Below the pieces are notes generated by a model. The model was not told the origin of the DNA. It saw only the letters and a program-made list of their open reading frames with translations, and searched no databases. 64,000 nucleotides of DNA from Clostridiales bacterium (lineage in GTDB: Bacteria > Bacillota > Clostridia > Christensenellales > Aristaeellaceae). Both the position numbers and the translations under genes were made by a program. Within the stretch, counting starts at the first letter, position 1; each line of letters starts with the position of its first letter. This document shows positions 26,682 to 34,922 of this stretch, one piece after another. Location: NCBI GenBank assembly GCA_015056365.1, contig SVGM01000003.1:124001-188000 (forward strand), given 5' to 3'.

Positions 26682-27570
26682 TACTCCCATCTCCTGCTGT
26701 TTCAATGGATTTGACGGGTTCTTTCTCGGGTACGGGCACATCCTCCAAGGTGAGCTTTCCCACCTTTCCCGCGCGGAATTCGTCCAAAACAACGGAACAG
26801 CCGCGGTCCGTATCGCACACACCGCCGCGCATCAGAAAACCACGGCCTCGGCACACAGCTTCCAGCAGTTCATAGCCGCGCAATGAAGTATCTTTGATCT
26901 TGAAGCGCTCGGCCGTTTGCTGGGGACGTACTTCAAGCAAATCTTCCAACAGACTGATGCACAGTTCTTCCTGGTTGTAGACGGCATCCTTGATGGTTCC
27001 GATATAAGCCAGTCGGGTCGCTGCTAGCTGATCGTTCAGCTTAGGCCAGAGCATACCGGGGGTGTCCAGTACCTCCAGATAGGGAGAGACCTTCACCCAC
27101 TGATTGCTCTTTGTCACGCCCGGACGGTCGCCAGTTTGCGCAATGCTGCCGCCATAGAGCCGATTAATAAAAGTACTTTTACCAACATTGGGCACTCCAA
27201 CCACGATTGCACGGATAGTTTTGGCAATACCACGCCGTTCACCGCGCTCAATCACTTCTTTGGCAGCCTGTTCAATGAAAAGCTTAGCCTCTTTGGTCTT
27301 GTGAGGTGATGCATCATACGCCATGGCAGCGATTCCCTGTGCGCGGAAAAAAGCAAGCCACTTCTGCGTTTTTGCATTTTCAGCAAGATCGGCTTTGCAC
27401 AACAGAAGAATTCTGCGTTTATGCTGCAGCATCGCGCCCAGGGCAGGATTACGACTGGACAGCGGGAGTCTGGCGTCACAAAGCTCGACCACCAGATCAA
27501 CTTTACTCAGCTGAGCAGCCAGTAGTCGTTTGGCTTTCGCCATATGTCCAGGATACCATTGAATATCCAA
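26674..27570 (-). CDS. rbgA: Ribosome biogenesis GTPase RbgA (YlqF)
   Basis: Circularly permuted GTPase needed for late 50S subunit assembly. The 298-residue protein starts DIQWYPGHMAKAKRLL, the family start, at a TTG codon with a perfect AGGAGG 8 bp upstream. G motifs appear in permuted order: LCKADL (G4-like), the Ser-containing G5 region, VVGVPNVGKSTFIN (G1) and DTPGMLWP (G3). A C-terminal RNA-binding helical domain follows. It is the first gene of the long minus-strand run. Confidence 0.95.
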   Translation of the reverse strand: MDIQWYPGHMAKAKRLLAAQLSKVDLVVELCDARLPLSSRNPALGAMLQHKRRILLLCKADLAENAKTQKWLAFFRAQGIAAMAYDASPHKTKEAKLFIEQAAKEVIERGERRGIAKTIRAIVVGVPNVGKSTFINRLYGGSIAQTGDRPGVTKSNQWVKVSPYLEVLDTPGMLWPKLNDQLAATRLAYIGTIKDAVYNQEELCISLLEDLLEVRPQQTAERFKIKDTSLRGYELLEAVCRGRGFLMRGGVCDTDRGCSVVLDEFRAGKVGKLTLEDVPVPEKEPVKSIETAGDGSND

Positions 27571-27607
27571 AAGGCAGACCTCCTAAAAGGCATAATCATT
27601 CATTCTT

Positions 27608-27636
27608 ATTAAAGCACCCTTTTGAAAAAAGCGCAA
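27608..27636 (-). promoter_or_regulatory. Putative promoter for the rbgA operon
   Basis: On the minus strand TTGCGC (27636-27631), 17 bp, TTTAAT (27613-27608). The -10 is good and the -35 weak. It lies 38 bp upstream of the rbgA start codon. Confidence 0.4.
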
Positions 27637-27689
27637 GCTTTTCCGGCATCGGGCATGTAAAGATCCCGCGAATCTGATGTCATTCCTGC

Positions 27690-27722
27690 AAAAAGAAGCA
27701 GCGGCAGGTTTCTCCTGCCGCT
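27690..27722 (-). terminator. Terminator of the methyltransferase gene
   Basis: A 10-bp perfect stem (CAGCGGCAGG with CCTGCCGCTG) around 4 nt is followed on the minus strand by CTTCTTTTT. It starts 6 bp after the stop codon. Confidence 0.9.
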
Positions 27723-27727
27723 GGTAT

Positions 27728-28549
27728 TCATGGCTTCCTGCGTCCTATATACATCGCATGACCGCACATTTCAACGATTTCTTTCAGCTCAGAGGTTTCC
27801 TCGATCAAACGTTTGATTTCCTCCAGCATCCCAGCATCCTGAATGCTATCGATCTGATCCTCCTTCTCGTAGGCAAAACCGCGGATGGAAGAAACTTGAA
27901 TTGTCATGAAACGATGACCTTCAAACAATTCAACAATTTCATCCGAAGTAGGATAGTAGCCTTCCTGAAATCCCCACTGGGCATTGTTGTTAAACCTGCC
28001 AGAGGAAAACACTTCGCGTAGGTTTTCCAGCCCTACTTGATCCGGCGAGCGGAAATACCGGTCTACGATTGCAATGCTGCCGGAAAGGTATGGTATAAAG
28101 CTGGCAAATACCATGCCATCGGGTTTCAGCACACGCCTGATCTCACTGACGCATTGATGTCTCTCTTTTGCATCCAGCAAGTGATACAGCGGTCCGAAAA
28201 GGAGAACCACATCAAATTGATCATCAGGATAAAGCGACAAGTCAATAGCGTTCACTATATCGCAGGAAATCAGGTTATGGGTGTTTCTTTGTTCCTTTTT
28301 CTCTCTTGCCAACTGGATCAACCGTTCCGACAGATCTGCCAAGTAAACACGATACCCCATCTCCGCAAGAGGAAACGCATATACGCCTGTCGCACCACCC
28401 AAGTCAAGAATCGTACCAGAGGCGGGCAGGTTTTTGAGCAGCTTTTTCATGGTCATTTCATATTCCAATCTGCCGCTGTTATCGTTGGACAGTCGCTGAT
28501 CCTCATCGAAATACTGATAATAGCCTTTCACACGTTCAAAATCTGTCAT
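27728..28549 (-). CDS. Class I SAM-dependent methyltransferase
   Basis: A 273-residue cytoplasmic methyltransferase with the Rossmann motifs I (ILDLGGATGVYAFPLAEMG, about 45-63), post-I (VYLADLSERLIQLA) and the IV/V region (DQFDVVLLFGPLYHLLD, VLKPDGMVFASF). It resembles the UbiE/COQ5-like Methyltransf_11 group, but nothing in the sequence shows the substrate. It stands alone between its own terminator and a candidate promoter. A GGGAGGTG ribosome site precedes the ATG. Confidence 0.88.
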   Translation of the reverse strand: MTDFERVKGYYQYFDEDQRLSNDNSGRLEYEMTMKKLLKNLPASGTILDLGGATGVYAFPLAEMGYRVYLADLSERLIQLAREKKEQRNTHNLISCDIVNAIDLSLYPDDQFDVVLLFGPLYHLLDAKERHQCVSEIRRVLKPDGMVFASFIPYLSGSIAIVDRYFRSPDQVGLENLREVFSSGRFNNNAQWGFQEGYYPTSDEIVELFEGHRFMTIQVSSIRGFAYEKEDQIDSIQDAGMLEEIKRLIEETSELKEIVEMCGHAMYIGRRKP

Positions 28550-28580
28550 GAAAGCACCTCCCTATCTGATATTGAGAAGT

Positions 28581-28609
28581 ATTTAATCATAGATCTTTCC
28601 AAAATGCAA
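28581..28609 (-). promoter_or_regulatory. Putative promoter for the methyltransferase gene
   Basis: Minus strand TTGCAT (28609-28604), 17 bp, TTAAAT (28586-28581). It lies just after the hydrogenase operon terminator. Confidence 0.45.
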
Positions 28610-28623
28610 GGCATTACGACATA

Positions 28624-28651
28624 GAAAAAGCGGCGGGATTTCTCCCGCCGC
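28624..28651 (-). terminator. Terminator of the hnd hydrogenase operon
   Basis: Nine-bp GC-rich stem (GCGGCGGGA with TCCCGCCGC) around 4 nt, with a T5 tail on the minus strand, 14 bp past the hndD stop. Confidence 0.92.
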
Positions 28652-28665
28652 CGGTGACTATGAAA

Positions 28666-30414
28666 TTAGTCGATGTAGAGATCGCGCTTCTCGTAGGTGG
28701 TGTGGAGCAGCTCATGGCTCTTGTGGCCGTTGGGCTTGCCCAGGAACTCGTCGTAGATGGCCTTGATCTCGGGGTTGAGGTGGCTCTTGCGCAGGGTCTT
28801 GGCAGCATCCTCATCGTAGAGAGCCTTCGCGCGGGCCACACGGATGTCGGTCCAGTTGCGCACAGCAGAGGACACGATGGGCTGACCGCCGCCATTGACG
28901 CAGCCGCCGGGGCAACCCATAACCTCGATAAAGGTGTAGTTCTTCTCGCCTGCCTTGATGGCGTCGAGGAGCTCAGCAGCCTTACCGGTGGAGGAGCAAA
29001 CGGCAACGTTCACATCCAGGTCGCCAACCTTAACGGTAGCTTCTTTGATGCCTTCCATGCCGCGCACGTCGTGCAGATCGAGGCTGGCCAGCTCGGTGCC
29101 GGTGATCAGCTCGTAAGCGGTACGCAGAGCAGCTTCCATAACGCCGCCGGTAGCGCCGAAGATGACGGCAGCGCCGGTGGATTCGCCCATCAGCTTGTCG
29201 AAGTCTTCATCGGGCAGGTTCTCGAAATCGATGCCGGCAGCCTTGATCATCTTGGCCAGCTCACGGGTGGTGATGACGTGATCCACGTCCATCAGGCCGT
29301 TGTTGCTCATTTCGGGACGCTTGGCCTCGAACTTCTTGGCGGTGCAGGGCATGACAGAGACGGTAACGATATCCTTGGGATCGATACCAGCCTTCTCGGC
29401 GTAGTAGGACTTGATCAGAGCGCCGGTCATCTGGTGAGGAGACTTGCAGGTGCTCAGATTCGGGATGAACTCAGGATAGTAGTGCTCGCAGAACTTGATC
29501 CAGCCGGGAGAGCAGCTGGTGATCATGGGCAGTACGCCGCCGTTCTGGATGCGGTTGATCAGCTCAGTGCCTTCTTCCATGATGGTCAGGTCAGCGCCGA
29601 AGTCGGTGTCGAACACCTTATCGAAGCCCAGACGACGGAGGGCAGCAGCCATCTTGCCGGTCACGCCAGTGCCGATGGGCATGCCGAATTCCTCGCCCAG
29701 AGCGGCGCGGACAGCGGGAGCAGGCTGCACGACCACATGCTTGGTGGAGTCGGCCAGAGCTTCCCAAACGGGCTTGGTCTCGTCACGCTCGGTCAGAGCG
29801 CCAACGGGGCAGGCGGTGATGCACTGGCCGCAATTGATGCAGGCCATCTCGCCCAGACCCTTGTCCCAGGGGCTCTCGATGGAGGTGCGGAAACCGCGCT
29901 TCACAGCGCCAATGACGCCGATCTTCTGCACGTTGGCGCAAGCGCCCACGCAGCGGCGGCACACGATGCACTTGTCGTTATCGCGAATGATGGAGGGAGA
30001 GCTCAGGTCGATGGTATGCTCAGTCTTAGCGCCATCGAAACGAGCGCCGTCCTCAACACCCATATCCAGGCACAGTTTCTGCAGTTCGCAGTTCTGGCTG
30101 CGGGAGCAGGTGAGGCACTTGCGGTCGTGGTTGCTCAGGATCAGCTCCAGGTTGGTCTTGCGAGCATCACGAACAGCAGGGGTATTGGTCTTAACAACCA
30201 TATTGGGGGTTACAGGCAGCACGCAGGCAGCCTGCAGGGTGCGGCCACCGCAGTCCACAACGCACAGACGGCAGTTGGCAGTCTCGTTGATGTCCTTCAG
30301 GTAGCACAGGGTGGGGATATTCACATTGGCTTTACGAGCCGCTTCAAGTACCGTCGAACCGGCAGGAACCTCTACCTGCACGCCGTCGATGGTAACATTG
30401 ATCATCTGGTCCAT
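28666..30414 (-). CDS. hndD: [FeFe]-hydrogenase catalytic subunit, HndD type
   Basis: Catalytic subunit of an NAD(P)-linked, possibly electron-bifurcating [FeFe]-hydrogenase. The 582-residue protein is modular. The [2Fe-2S] domain has C37, C48, C51 and C64. The His-Cys cluster region has H96, C100, C103 and C109. Two [4Fe-4S] clusters lie at about 149-159 and 192-202. The H-cluster domain follows: L1 TSCSPGW (299-305), L2 MPCTAKKFE (355-363) and L3 EVMGCPGGCVNGG (497-509). A C-terminal small-subunit-like tail (KSHELLHTTY) ends it. L1 has Ser where single-subunit enzymes have a second Cys, a common form in multimeric enzymes. The ATG at 30414 has AAAGGAG 8 bp upstream. Codons are strongly C/G-ending, suggesting high expression. 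Confidence 0.96.
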   Translation of the reverse strand: MDQMINVTIDGVQVEVPAGSTVLEAARKANVNIPTLCYLKDINETANCRLCVVDCGGRTLQAACVLPVTPNMVVKTNTPAVRDARKTNLELILSNHDRKCLTCSRSQNCELQKLCLDMGVEDGARFDGAKTEHTIDLSSPSIIRDNDKCIVCRRCVGACANVQKIGVIGAVKRGFRTSIESPWDKGLGEMACINCGQCITACPVGALTERDETKPVWEALADSTKHVVVQPAPAVRAALGEEFGMPIGTGVTGKMAAALRRLGFDKVFDTDFGADLTIMEEGTELINRIQNGGVLPMITSCSPGWIKFCEHYYPEFIPNLSTCKSPHQMTGALIKSYYAEKAGIDPKDIVTVSVMPCTAKKFEAKRPEMSNNGLMDVDHVITTRELAKMIKAAGIDFENLPDEDFDKLMGESTGAAVIFGATGGVMEAALRTAYELITGTELASLDLHDVRGMEGIKEATVKVGDLDVNVAVCSSTGKAAELLDAIKAGEKNYTFIEVMGCPGGCVNGGGQPIVSSAVRNWTDIRVARAKALYDEDAAKTLRKSHLNPEIKAIYDEFLGKPNGHKSHELLHTTYEKRDLYID

Positions 30415-30438
30415 TATTTCCACTCCTTTATGCAGATA

Positions 30439-32232
30439 TTAGTTCTTGACGATGGCGCCGAAACGGCACTTCTCCATACAAGAACCGCACTTGATGCACT
30501 TGGCGGTGTCGATGGTGTGCATTTCCTTCACGTTGCCACTGATGGCATTGACGGGGCACACACGGGCGCAAGCGGTACAGCCGCGGCACTTGTCAGTGAT
30601 CTCGTAGTTGAGCAGTTTCTGGCAGTGGTGGGCGGGGCAGCGCTTTTCCTTGATGTGGGCTTCGTACTCATGGCGGAAGTACTTCAGCGTGGAGAGAACG
30701 GGGTTGGGAGCAGTCTGGCCCAGACCGCACAGAGCGGTAGCCTTGATGTTGGCAGCCAGAGCTTCCAGCTTCTCGATGTCGCCTTCCTCGCCCTTGCCCT
30801 CGGTGATGCGCTCCAGGATCTCCAGCATACGCTTGGTGCCGATACGGCAGGGAGTGCACTTACCGCAGCTCTCGTCAACGGTGAAGTCCAGGAAGAAGCG
30901 GGCGATGTCAACCATACAGTTGTCTTCGTCCATAACGATCATACCGCCGGAACCCATCATGGAACCGATGGCAGTCAGCGTATCGTACTCAATGGGGGTA
31001 TCCAGCAGTTCAGCGGGAATGCAGCCGCCGGAGGGACCGCCGGTCTGCACAGCCTTGAAGGCCTTGCCACCGGGAATGCCGCCGCCGATCTTGTAGATGA
31101 TGTCGCGCAGGGGGGTGCCCATGGGAACTTCTACCAGACCGGTATTGTTGATCTTGCCGCCCAGAGCGAACACCTTGGTGCCGGGGCTCTTCTCGGTACC
31201 GATGGAGGTGAACCAGTCGGCGCCCTTGAGGATGATCTGGGGAATGTTGGCATAGGTTTCAACATTGTTGATATTGCTGGGCTGATCGAACAGACCACGC
31301 ACAGCGGGGAACGGAGGCTTGGGAGTGGGTTCGCCACGCTTGCCTTCGATGGAGCGCATCAGAGCGGTTTCTTCGCCGCAGACGAAGGCGCCGGCGCCCA
31401 GACGGATGTACATATCAAAGTCGAAGCCGGTGCCGAAGATGTTCTTGCCCAGCAGACCGTATTCGCGAGCCTGGTCGATGGCCAGCTGCAGGCGCTTAAC
31501 GGCGATGGGATACTCAGCACGGACATACACATAACCTTCGGTAGCGCCGATGGCGTAGCCGCCGATGGCCATGGCTTCGATGACGGAATGCGGGTCGCCT
31601 TCCAGAATGGAACGATCCATGAAAGCGCCGGGGTCGCCTTCGTCAGCGTTGCAGATGATGTACTTCTGATCAGCCTTGGAAGCTGCAGCGAACTTCCACT
31701 TGGTGCCGGTGGGGAAACCGCCGCCGCCACGGCCACGCAGACCGGACTTGATCATCTCGTTGATAACATCCTCGGGAGACATCTCGGTCAGCACCTTGGC
31801 CAGGGCCTGGTAGCCGTCAAAAGCGATGTACTCGTCGATGTTTTCGGGGTCGATCACACCGCAGTTACGCAGGGCCACACGGCGCTGGTCACGGTAGAAG
31901 TCGATGTCGTCCAGAGACAGGTGAGCGTCTTCGTGCTCTTCCTTCTCCTTGTAGACCAGATGCTGGGCAATACGGCCCTTGAGCAGATGCTCTGCAACGA
32001 TGGTATCAACATCTTCTACCTTGATGCGGCTGTAGAAAGTGCCTTCGGGATACACGATAACCACGGGGCCGGCTTCGCACAGACCGAAGCAGCCGGTGCG
32101 GACGACCTTAACTTCCTTGTCCAGACCGTGCTTGGCGATCTGCTCTTCAAAGCGCTCGATCAGCTGGTTGGAACCGCTGGAAGTACAGCCGGTACCGCCG
32201 CAGACAAGCACATGTGCGCGATAAAGATCCAT
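30439..32232 (-). CDS. hndC: NuoF-like NAD(P)/FMN subunit of the hydrogenase, HndC type
   Basis: Carries the NAD(P)-binding flavin site and passes electrons to HndD. The 597-residue protein has an N-terminal thioredoxin-like [2Fe-2S] domain (CGGTGCTSSGS and TGCFGLCEAGP). The NuoF core has GRGGGGFPTGTKW (NADH/FMN site), ADEGDPGAFMDR, GAGAFVCGEETALM, and the cluster ligands in DESCGKCTPCRIG. Two C-terminal ferredoxin clusters follow (CRGCTACARVCP and CIKCGSCMEKC). AAGGAGGA precedes the ATG. It shares the hnd operon and the codon bias of hndD. Confidence 0.95.
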   Translation of the reverse strand: MDLYRAHVLVCGGTGCTSSGSNQLIERFEEQIAKHGLDKEVKVVRTGCFGLCEAGPVVIVYPEGTFYSRIKVEDVDTIVAEHLLKGRIAQHLVYKEKEEHEDAHLSLDDIDFYRDQRRVALRNCGVIDPENIDEYIAFDGYQALAKVLTEMSPEDVINEMIKSGLRGRGGGGFPTGTKWKFAAASKADQKYIICNADEGDPGAFMDRSILEGDPHSVIEAMAIGGYAIGATEGYVYVRAEYPIAVKRLQLAIDQAREYGLLGKNIFGTGFDFDMYIRLGAGAFVCGEETALMRSIEGKRGEPTPKPPFPAVRGLFDQPSNINNVETYANIPQIILKGADWFTSIGTEKSPGTKVFALGGKINNTGLVEVPMGTPLRDIIYKIGGGIPGGKAFKAVQTGGPSGGCIPAELLDTPIEYDTLTAIGSMMGSGGMIVMDEDNCMVDIARFFLDFTVDESCGKCTPCRIGTKRMLEILERITEGKGEEGDIEKLEALAANIKATALCGLGQTAPNPVLSTLKYFRHEYEAHIKEKRCPAHHCQKLLNYEITDKCRGCTACARVCPVNAISGNVKEMHTIDTAKCIKCGSCMEKCRFGAIVKN

Positions 32233-32261
32233 GTTTGCTCCTCCTTAACGTTTGCTTACGG

Positions 32262-32630
32262 TTACTCAGCAGCGCCGATGGTGTATTCCTGAACAGGACG
32301 GCCATTGACGATGTGCTCAGCCACGATGCGGGAAACCATTTCGGGCTTCACCTTCACGTAGGTGACCTTTTCCTTGCCGGGAACCAGCACGTCCAGCATG
32401 GGCTCGAGACGGCACATGCCGATGCAGCCGGTCTGGGACACGGTCACATTCTGGAGACCACGGGTCTGGATTTCGTCCATGAACTTGAGCATGACGGGGC
32501 GAGCGCCGGCAGCGATGCCGCAGGTAGCCATACCGATAACGATACGGGTGCCTTCGTCAGCGTCCTTACGCATGGAAATCTTGCCCAGAGTCTTTTCGCG
32601 GATAGCCTGCAATTCAGCCAGGGATTTCAT
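32262..32630 (-). CDS. hndB: [2Fe-2S] subunit of the hydrogenase, HndB type
   Basis: A 122-residue thioredoxin-like ferredoxin subunit. The two cysteine pairs are an N-terminal single Cys region (GMATCGIAAGA) and QTGCIGMCRLEP. Matching HndB proteins sit between HndA and HndC in NADP-reducing hydrogenases and transfer electrons within the complex. GGAGGTG lies 9 bp upstream of the ATG. It is located 29 bp before hndC. Confidence 0.88.
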   Translation of the reverse strand: MKSLAELQAIREKTLGKISMRKDADEGTRIVIGMATCGIAAGARPVMLKFMDEIQTRGLQNVTVSQTGCIGMCRLEPMLDVLVPGKEKVTYVKVKPEMVSRIVAEHIVNGRPVQEYTIGAAE

Positions 32631-32633
32631 TGC

Positions 32634-33182
32634 TTATGACACCTCCAAGATAGGTTTGAATTCTTCTTCAATGCTTTCTTTCATCCATACATAGATGTCG
32701 GGTTCGTTGAGCGGAATGCCGCCCAGTGCCTCGCGCACCATTCGGGTATCGAACAGCGCTTCGGCTTCCCCTGCCCGAGCTTCAAAGACGAAGTCGGGCT
32801 TTTCCGGATTCAGCGTGACCAGCGTCAGCAGCGTATCGCAGATATCCCCCATGGGGATGCAATCGATATGCCCCAGATGGAACGTAGCGGAGATGGTTGT
32901 CCCCACGTTAACGGTACTCTGGATGGAGAAGGCGCCATCGCTCATCTCCGCGCTTTGCTTGAGCATCGGGATCCCCAGACCCACCTTGCGTGTGGTACGT
33001 GTGGTGGTGAAGGGGTCTGTCACCTTTTGGAGGAATTCTTCGCTCATACCGCAGCCATCATCGATGACGGTGAAGCGGAGCATGTTCTGCTCGTCCTTCT
33101 CAAAGGTGATGGTAACCAGCGTTGCGCCGGCTTTGATGCTGTTCTGCGCAATATCCAGAACATGCATGGATAAATCTCTCAT
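32634..33182 (-). CDS. HATPase_c (GHKL) domain protein inside the hydrogenase operon
   Basis: A 182-residue protein with a histidine-kinase-type ATP-binding domain over residues 1-110: N box DIAQNSIKAGA, G1 DDGCGM, and the G2-like GLGIPM. It lacks the phospho-accepting His domain, transmembrane segments and any receiver. The C-terminal 70 residues have no recognised domain. It is 3 bp from both neighbours, so it is translated with the hydrogenase subunits. Similar proteins accompany clostridial hydrogenase operons, and a regulatory or sensing role is likely. The partner may be one of the proteins of the adjacent operon, which includes a second GHKL protein. Confidence 0.85.
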   Translation of the reverse strand: MRDLSMHVLDIAQNSIKAGATLVTITFEKDEQNMLRFTVIDDGCGMSEEFLQKVTDPFTTTRTTRKVGLGIPMLKQSAEMSDGAFSIQSTVNVGTTISATFHLGHIDCIPMGDICDTLLTLVTLNPEKPDFVFEARAGEAEALFDTRMVREALGGIPLNEPDIYVWMKESIEEEFKPILEVS

Positions 33183-33185
33183 AGC

Positions 33186-33659
33186 TTACATCGCCTTGTA
33201 CTTTTCGAGGATACCGGGGATTTCAGCGGGAGTCAGACGACCAAAGACATCGTCATTGATCATCATAACGGGAGCCAGACCGCAAGCGCCGAGGCAGCGG
33301 GTGGCCTGCACGGTGAACTTGCCATCTTTGGTGGTGTCGCCGGGCTGGATCTCCAGTTCTTCACAGAGCTTGTCCAGAACAGCCTGAGAACCCTTGACGT
33401 AGCAAGCGGTACCGAGGCAGACGCCGCAGACGTACTCGCCCTTGGGCTGCAGAGAGAACTGAGAGTAGAAGGTAGCAACGCCGTAGACTTCGCTCAGCGT
33501 GACACCCAGACCATCAGCAATGATCTTCTGCACGTCTTCGGACACGCAGCCGAAGATGTTCTGCGCTTCCTGCAGAACAGGCATCAGTGCGCCCTTTTGC
33601 TCTTTGTGATCCTGGATTACCTGTGCCAGCTTTTCAAACTTTTCGTTACGATCGGACAT
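33186..33659 (-). CDS. hndA: NuoE-like [2Fe-2S] subunit of the hydrogenase, HndA type
   Basis: A 157-residue thioredoxin-like ferredoxin subunit homologous to the 24-kDa NuoE subunit. The first helical bundle (ALMPVLQEAQNIFGCVSEDVQKIIADGLG) and EVYGVATFYSQF are typical. The four cluster cysteines are CLGTAC (first pair) and CLGAC in RCLGACGLAPV. It is the first gene of the operon. The ATG at 33659 is family-consistent; GGAGGAGG lies 12 bp upstream, rather far. An earlier frame-open ATG abuts that ribosome site. Confidence 0.93.
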   Translation of the reverse strand: MSDRNEKFEKLAQVIQDHKEQKGALMPVLQEAQNIFGCVSEDVQKIIADGLGVTLSEVYGVATFYSQFSLQPKGEYVCGVCLGTACYVKGSQAVLDKLCEELEIQPGDTTKDGKFTVQATRCLGACGLAPVMMINDDVFGRLTPAEIPGILEKYKAM

Positions 33660-33700
33660 GGCAGTATAAGACCTCCTCCATAGTTGAATCACTGTAACGT

Positions 33701-33749
33701 GTGCTTGAACAGCACAAATCTATTATATAATATCATACTCTCAGCCAAA
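33701..33749 (-). promoter_or_regulatory. hnd operon promoter region with palindrome at the start site
   Basis: On the minus strand a perfect -10 TATAAT lies at 33727-33722. The -35 is weak (TTGGCT or TTTTGG near 33743-33749, spacing 15-17). The 17-bp element TGTGCT-N5-AGCACA at about 33700-33716 is centred just downstream of the predicted start site. It could be an operator or a leader hairpin. A TTGTGAA half site at 33761-33767 resembles half of a Rex operator, but the second half is not recognisable. Confidence 0.5.
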
Positions 33750-33795
33750 AATCACGCATTTTGTGAAAAAATAATCATTTTTATTTGATGGTATC

Positions 33796-33830
33796 AAAAG
33801 ACGACGGTTTTTGTTGGACAAACCGCCGTC
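33796..33830 (-). terminator. Terminator of the SPOR-PHP operon
   Basis: Minus strand stem GACGGCGGTTT with AAACCGTCGTC (one G-U pair), 9-nt loop, then TTTTG. It lies 23 bp past the PHP gene stop and separates the two redox operons. Confidence 0.82.
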
Positions 33831-33853
33831 TTACATCTTGTGTATGTAGAAAA

Positions 33854-34561
33854 TCATCCGTGATAAAGCTTTTTGAGAAACTGAAAGGCAGCCTCAGGGG
33901 TTGCTTCCTCCAAGGGCAAGGAGAACACCTGATCCTGGATATCCTCCAGCCGATGGGCATCGCTTGAATGCAGCTGGAAACGTCCTTTGGTAGCATAAGC
34001 AGGGCAGTCCAGATTTGCGTATACCTCAACAATGGGAAACTGGGGCAGAAAAGGCATCAAACCCAAAGCGCCGATCATGCCGTTGTTGCCACGGTTGATG
34101 TGTGCAGGCACGGTTACACCATGATGCTTTTTGACCAGTGCTTCCACCTCATCCACACTCAGATCTGTCGCGTTAATCAGCAGTTTGTCAAGAATTCCTC
34201 CGGGTTCATCCCCATTGGTCTTGATCAATTGGTTACCAAATAGCGCAGGCTGATTCTGAATATCCGGCAAATGTGCATAGACCTCTTCCCCTGCATCCAG
34301 CGCATCTTTTAGCGTTGGAAAATATCCGAGAATATGGGCTTCTTCCTTGCTGGTGATTTCCATACCCGGAAGCACTGCCACGCCGTATTCAGCGCCCGCT
34401 GCGATGGCTTCAGGCACATTGCGCGTGGTGTTGTGATCTGTGAGCGCGATGAGTGACAATCCGTTTACGCACGCCATCCCTACCAGATTCCACGGTGTCA
34501 TCTCGTCATCTCCGCAGGGCGAAAGACAACTGTGCAGATGCAGGTCGCAGAAAACCTCCAT
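33854..34561 (-). CDS. PHP-domain phosphoesterase
   Basis: A 235-residue metal-dependent phosphoesterase of the PHP family. Metal-ligand motifs are visible: DLHLHSCLSPCG (HxH, near residue 8), ALTDHNT, PGMEIT, VPAHINR and the C-terminal SSDAHR. Relatives include nucleotide phosphatases and histidinol phosphatase. Because this copy belongs to a redox/signalling operon, hydrolysis of a nucleotide signal is an attractive inference but unproven. The ATG at 34561 is one base after the upstream stop. A TTG at 34570 is an alternative, and both have weak ribosome sites. Confidence 0.88.
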   Translation of the reverse strand: MEVFCDLHLHSCLSPCGDDEMTPWNLVGMACVNGLSLIALTDHNTTRNVPEAIAAGAEYGVAVLPGMEITSKEEAHILGYFPTLKDALDAGEEVYAHLPDIQNQPALFGNQLIKTNGDEPGGILDKLLINATDLSVDEVEALVKKHHGVTVPAHINRGNNGMIGALGLMPFLPQFPIVEVYANLDCPAYATKGRFQLHSSDAHRLEDIQDQVFSLPLEEATPEAAFQFLKKLYHG

Positions 34562-34562
34562 C

Positions 34563-34910
34563 TTACTCAACGGGCGCTGCGATACCAGCTTTGTTCATAA
34601 TACCGCATACTTCATAGGCCGTTTTGGTGGTAGACAGCACGGGCATGCCTTCGTCGATCGCCTTCTTCAGAGAGGCCTCTTCAGCTTCCACGCCTTCGAC
34701 CAAAATAACGCAGGCCATTTCCATTAACACAGAAACGGCGATCACGTTCACATGGGTCTGCACGGTACACCAGGCCATGCCCTGCTTGCCGTGAGCCAAC
34801 ACCCAGCTGAGCAGGTCGCAGCTGTATCCGCAGGAAATCTCCGCTTCCAGATCGGCATTTTCCGTAACGCACTTTGCATCCAGCAAAGCAAGCAACTCTT
34901 TTACTTTCAT
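34563..34910 (-). CDS. DRTGG-domain protein 1
   Basis: A 115-residue protein that is essentially one DRTGG-type domain (KVKELLALLDAKCVTENADLEAEISCGYSCDLLSWVLA), the regulatory domain also found in some phosphotransacetylases and CBS proteins. It is paralogous to the protein at 36713-37072: both share the start V-x-x-L-L/I-x-x-LDAK, the acidic -E-V/I-x-CG- segment and a C-terminal CG-hydrophobic-AGI. It has no catalytic motif and is probably a ligand-binding or partner protein. AGGAGAG lies 7 bp upstream of the ATG. Confidence 0.8.
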   Translation of the reverse strand: MKVKELLALLDAKCVTENADLEAEISCGYSCDLLSWVLAHGKQGMAWCTVQTHVNVIAVSVLMEMACVILVEGVEAEEASLKKAIDEGMPVLSTTKTAYEVCGIMNKAGIAAPVE

Positions 34911-34922
34911 GTTATTTCTCTC

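Noticed and set aside
28654-32292. A 1212-codon open frame on the plus strand covering hndD, hndC and hndB
   Set aside because: It lies antisense to three unmistakable hydrogenase genes whose strongly C/G-ending codons suppress stop codons in the opposite frame. Its product is Gly/Ala/Asp-rich with no family resemblance.
33761-33778. Full Rex operator upstream of hndA
   Set aside because: Only the TTGTGAA half is present; the expected inverted half is not recognisable. It is kept only as a note in a finding.
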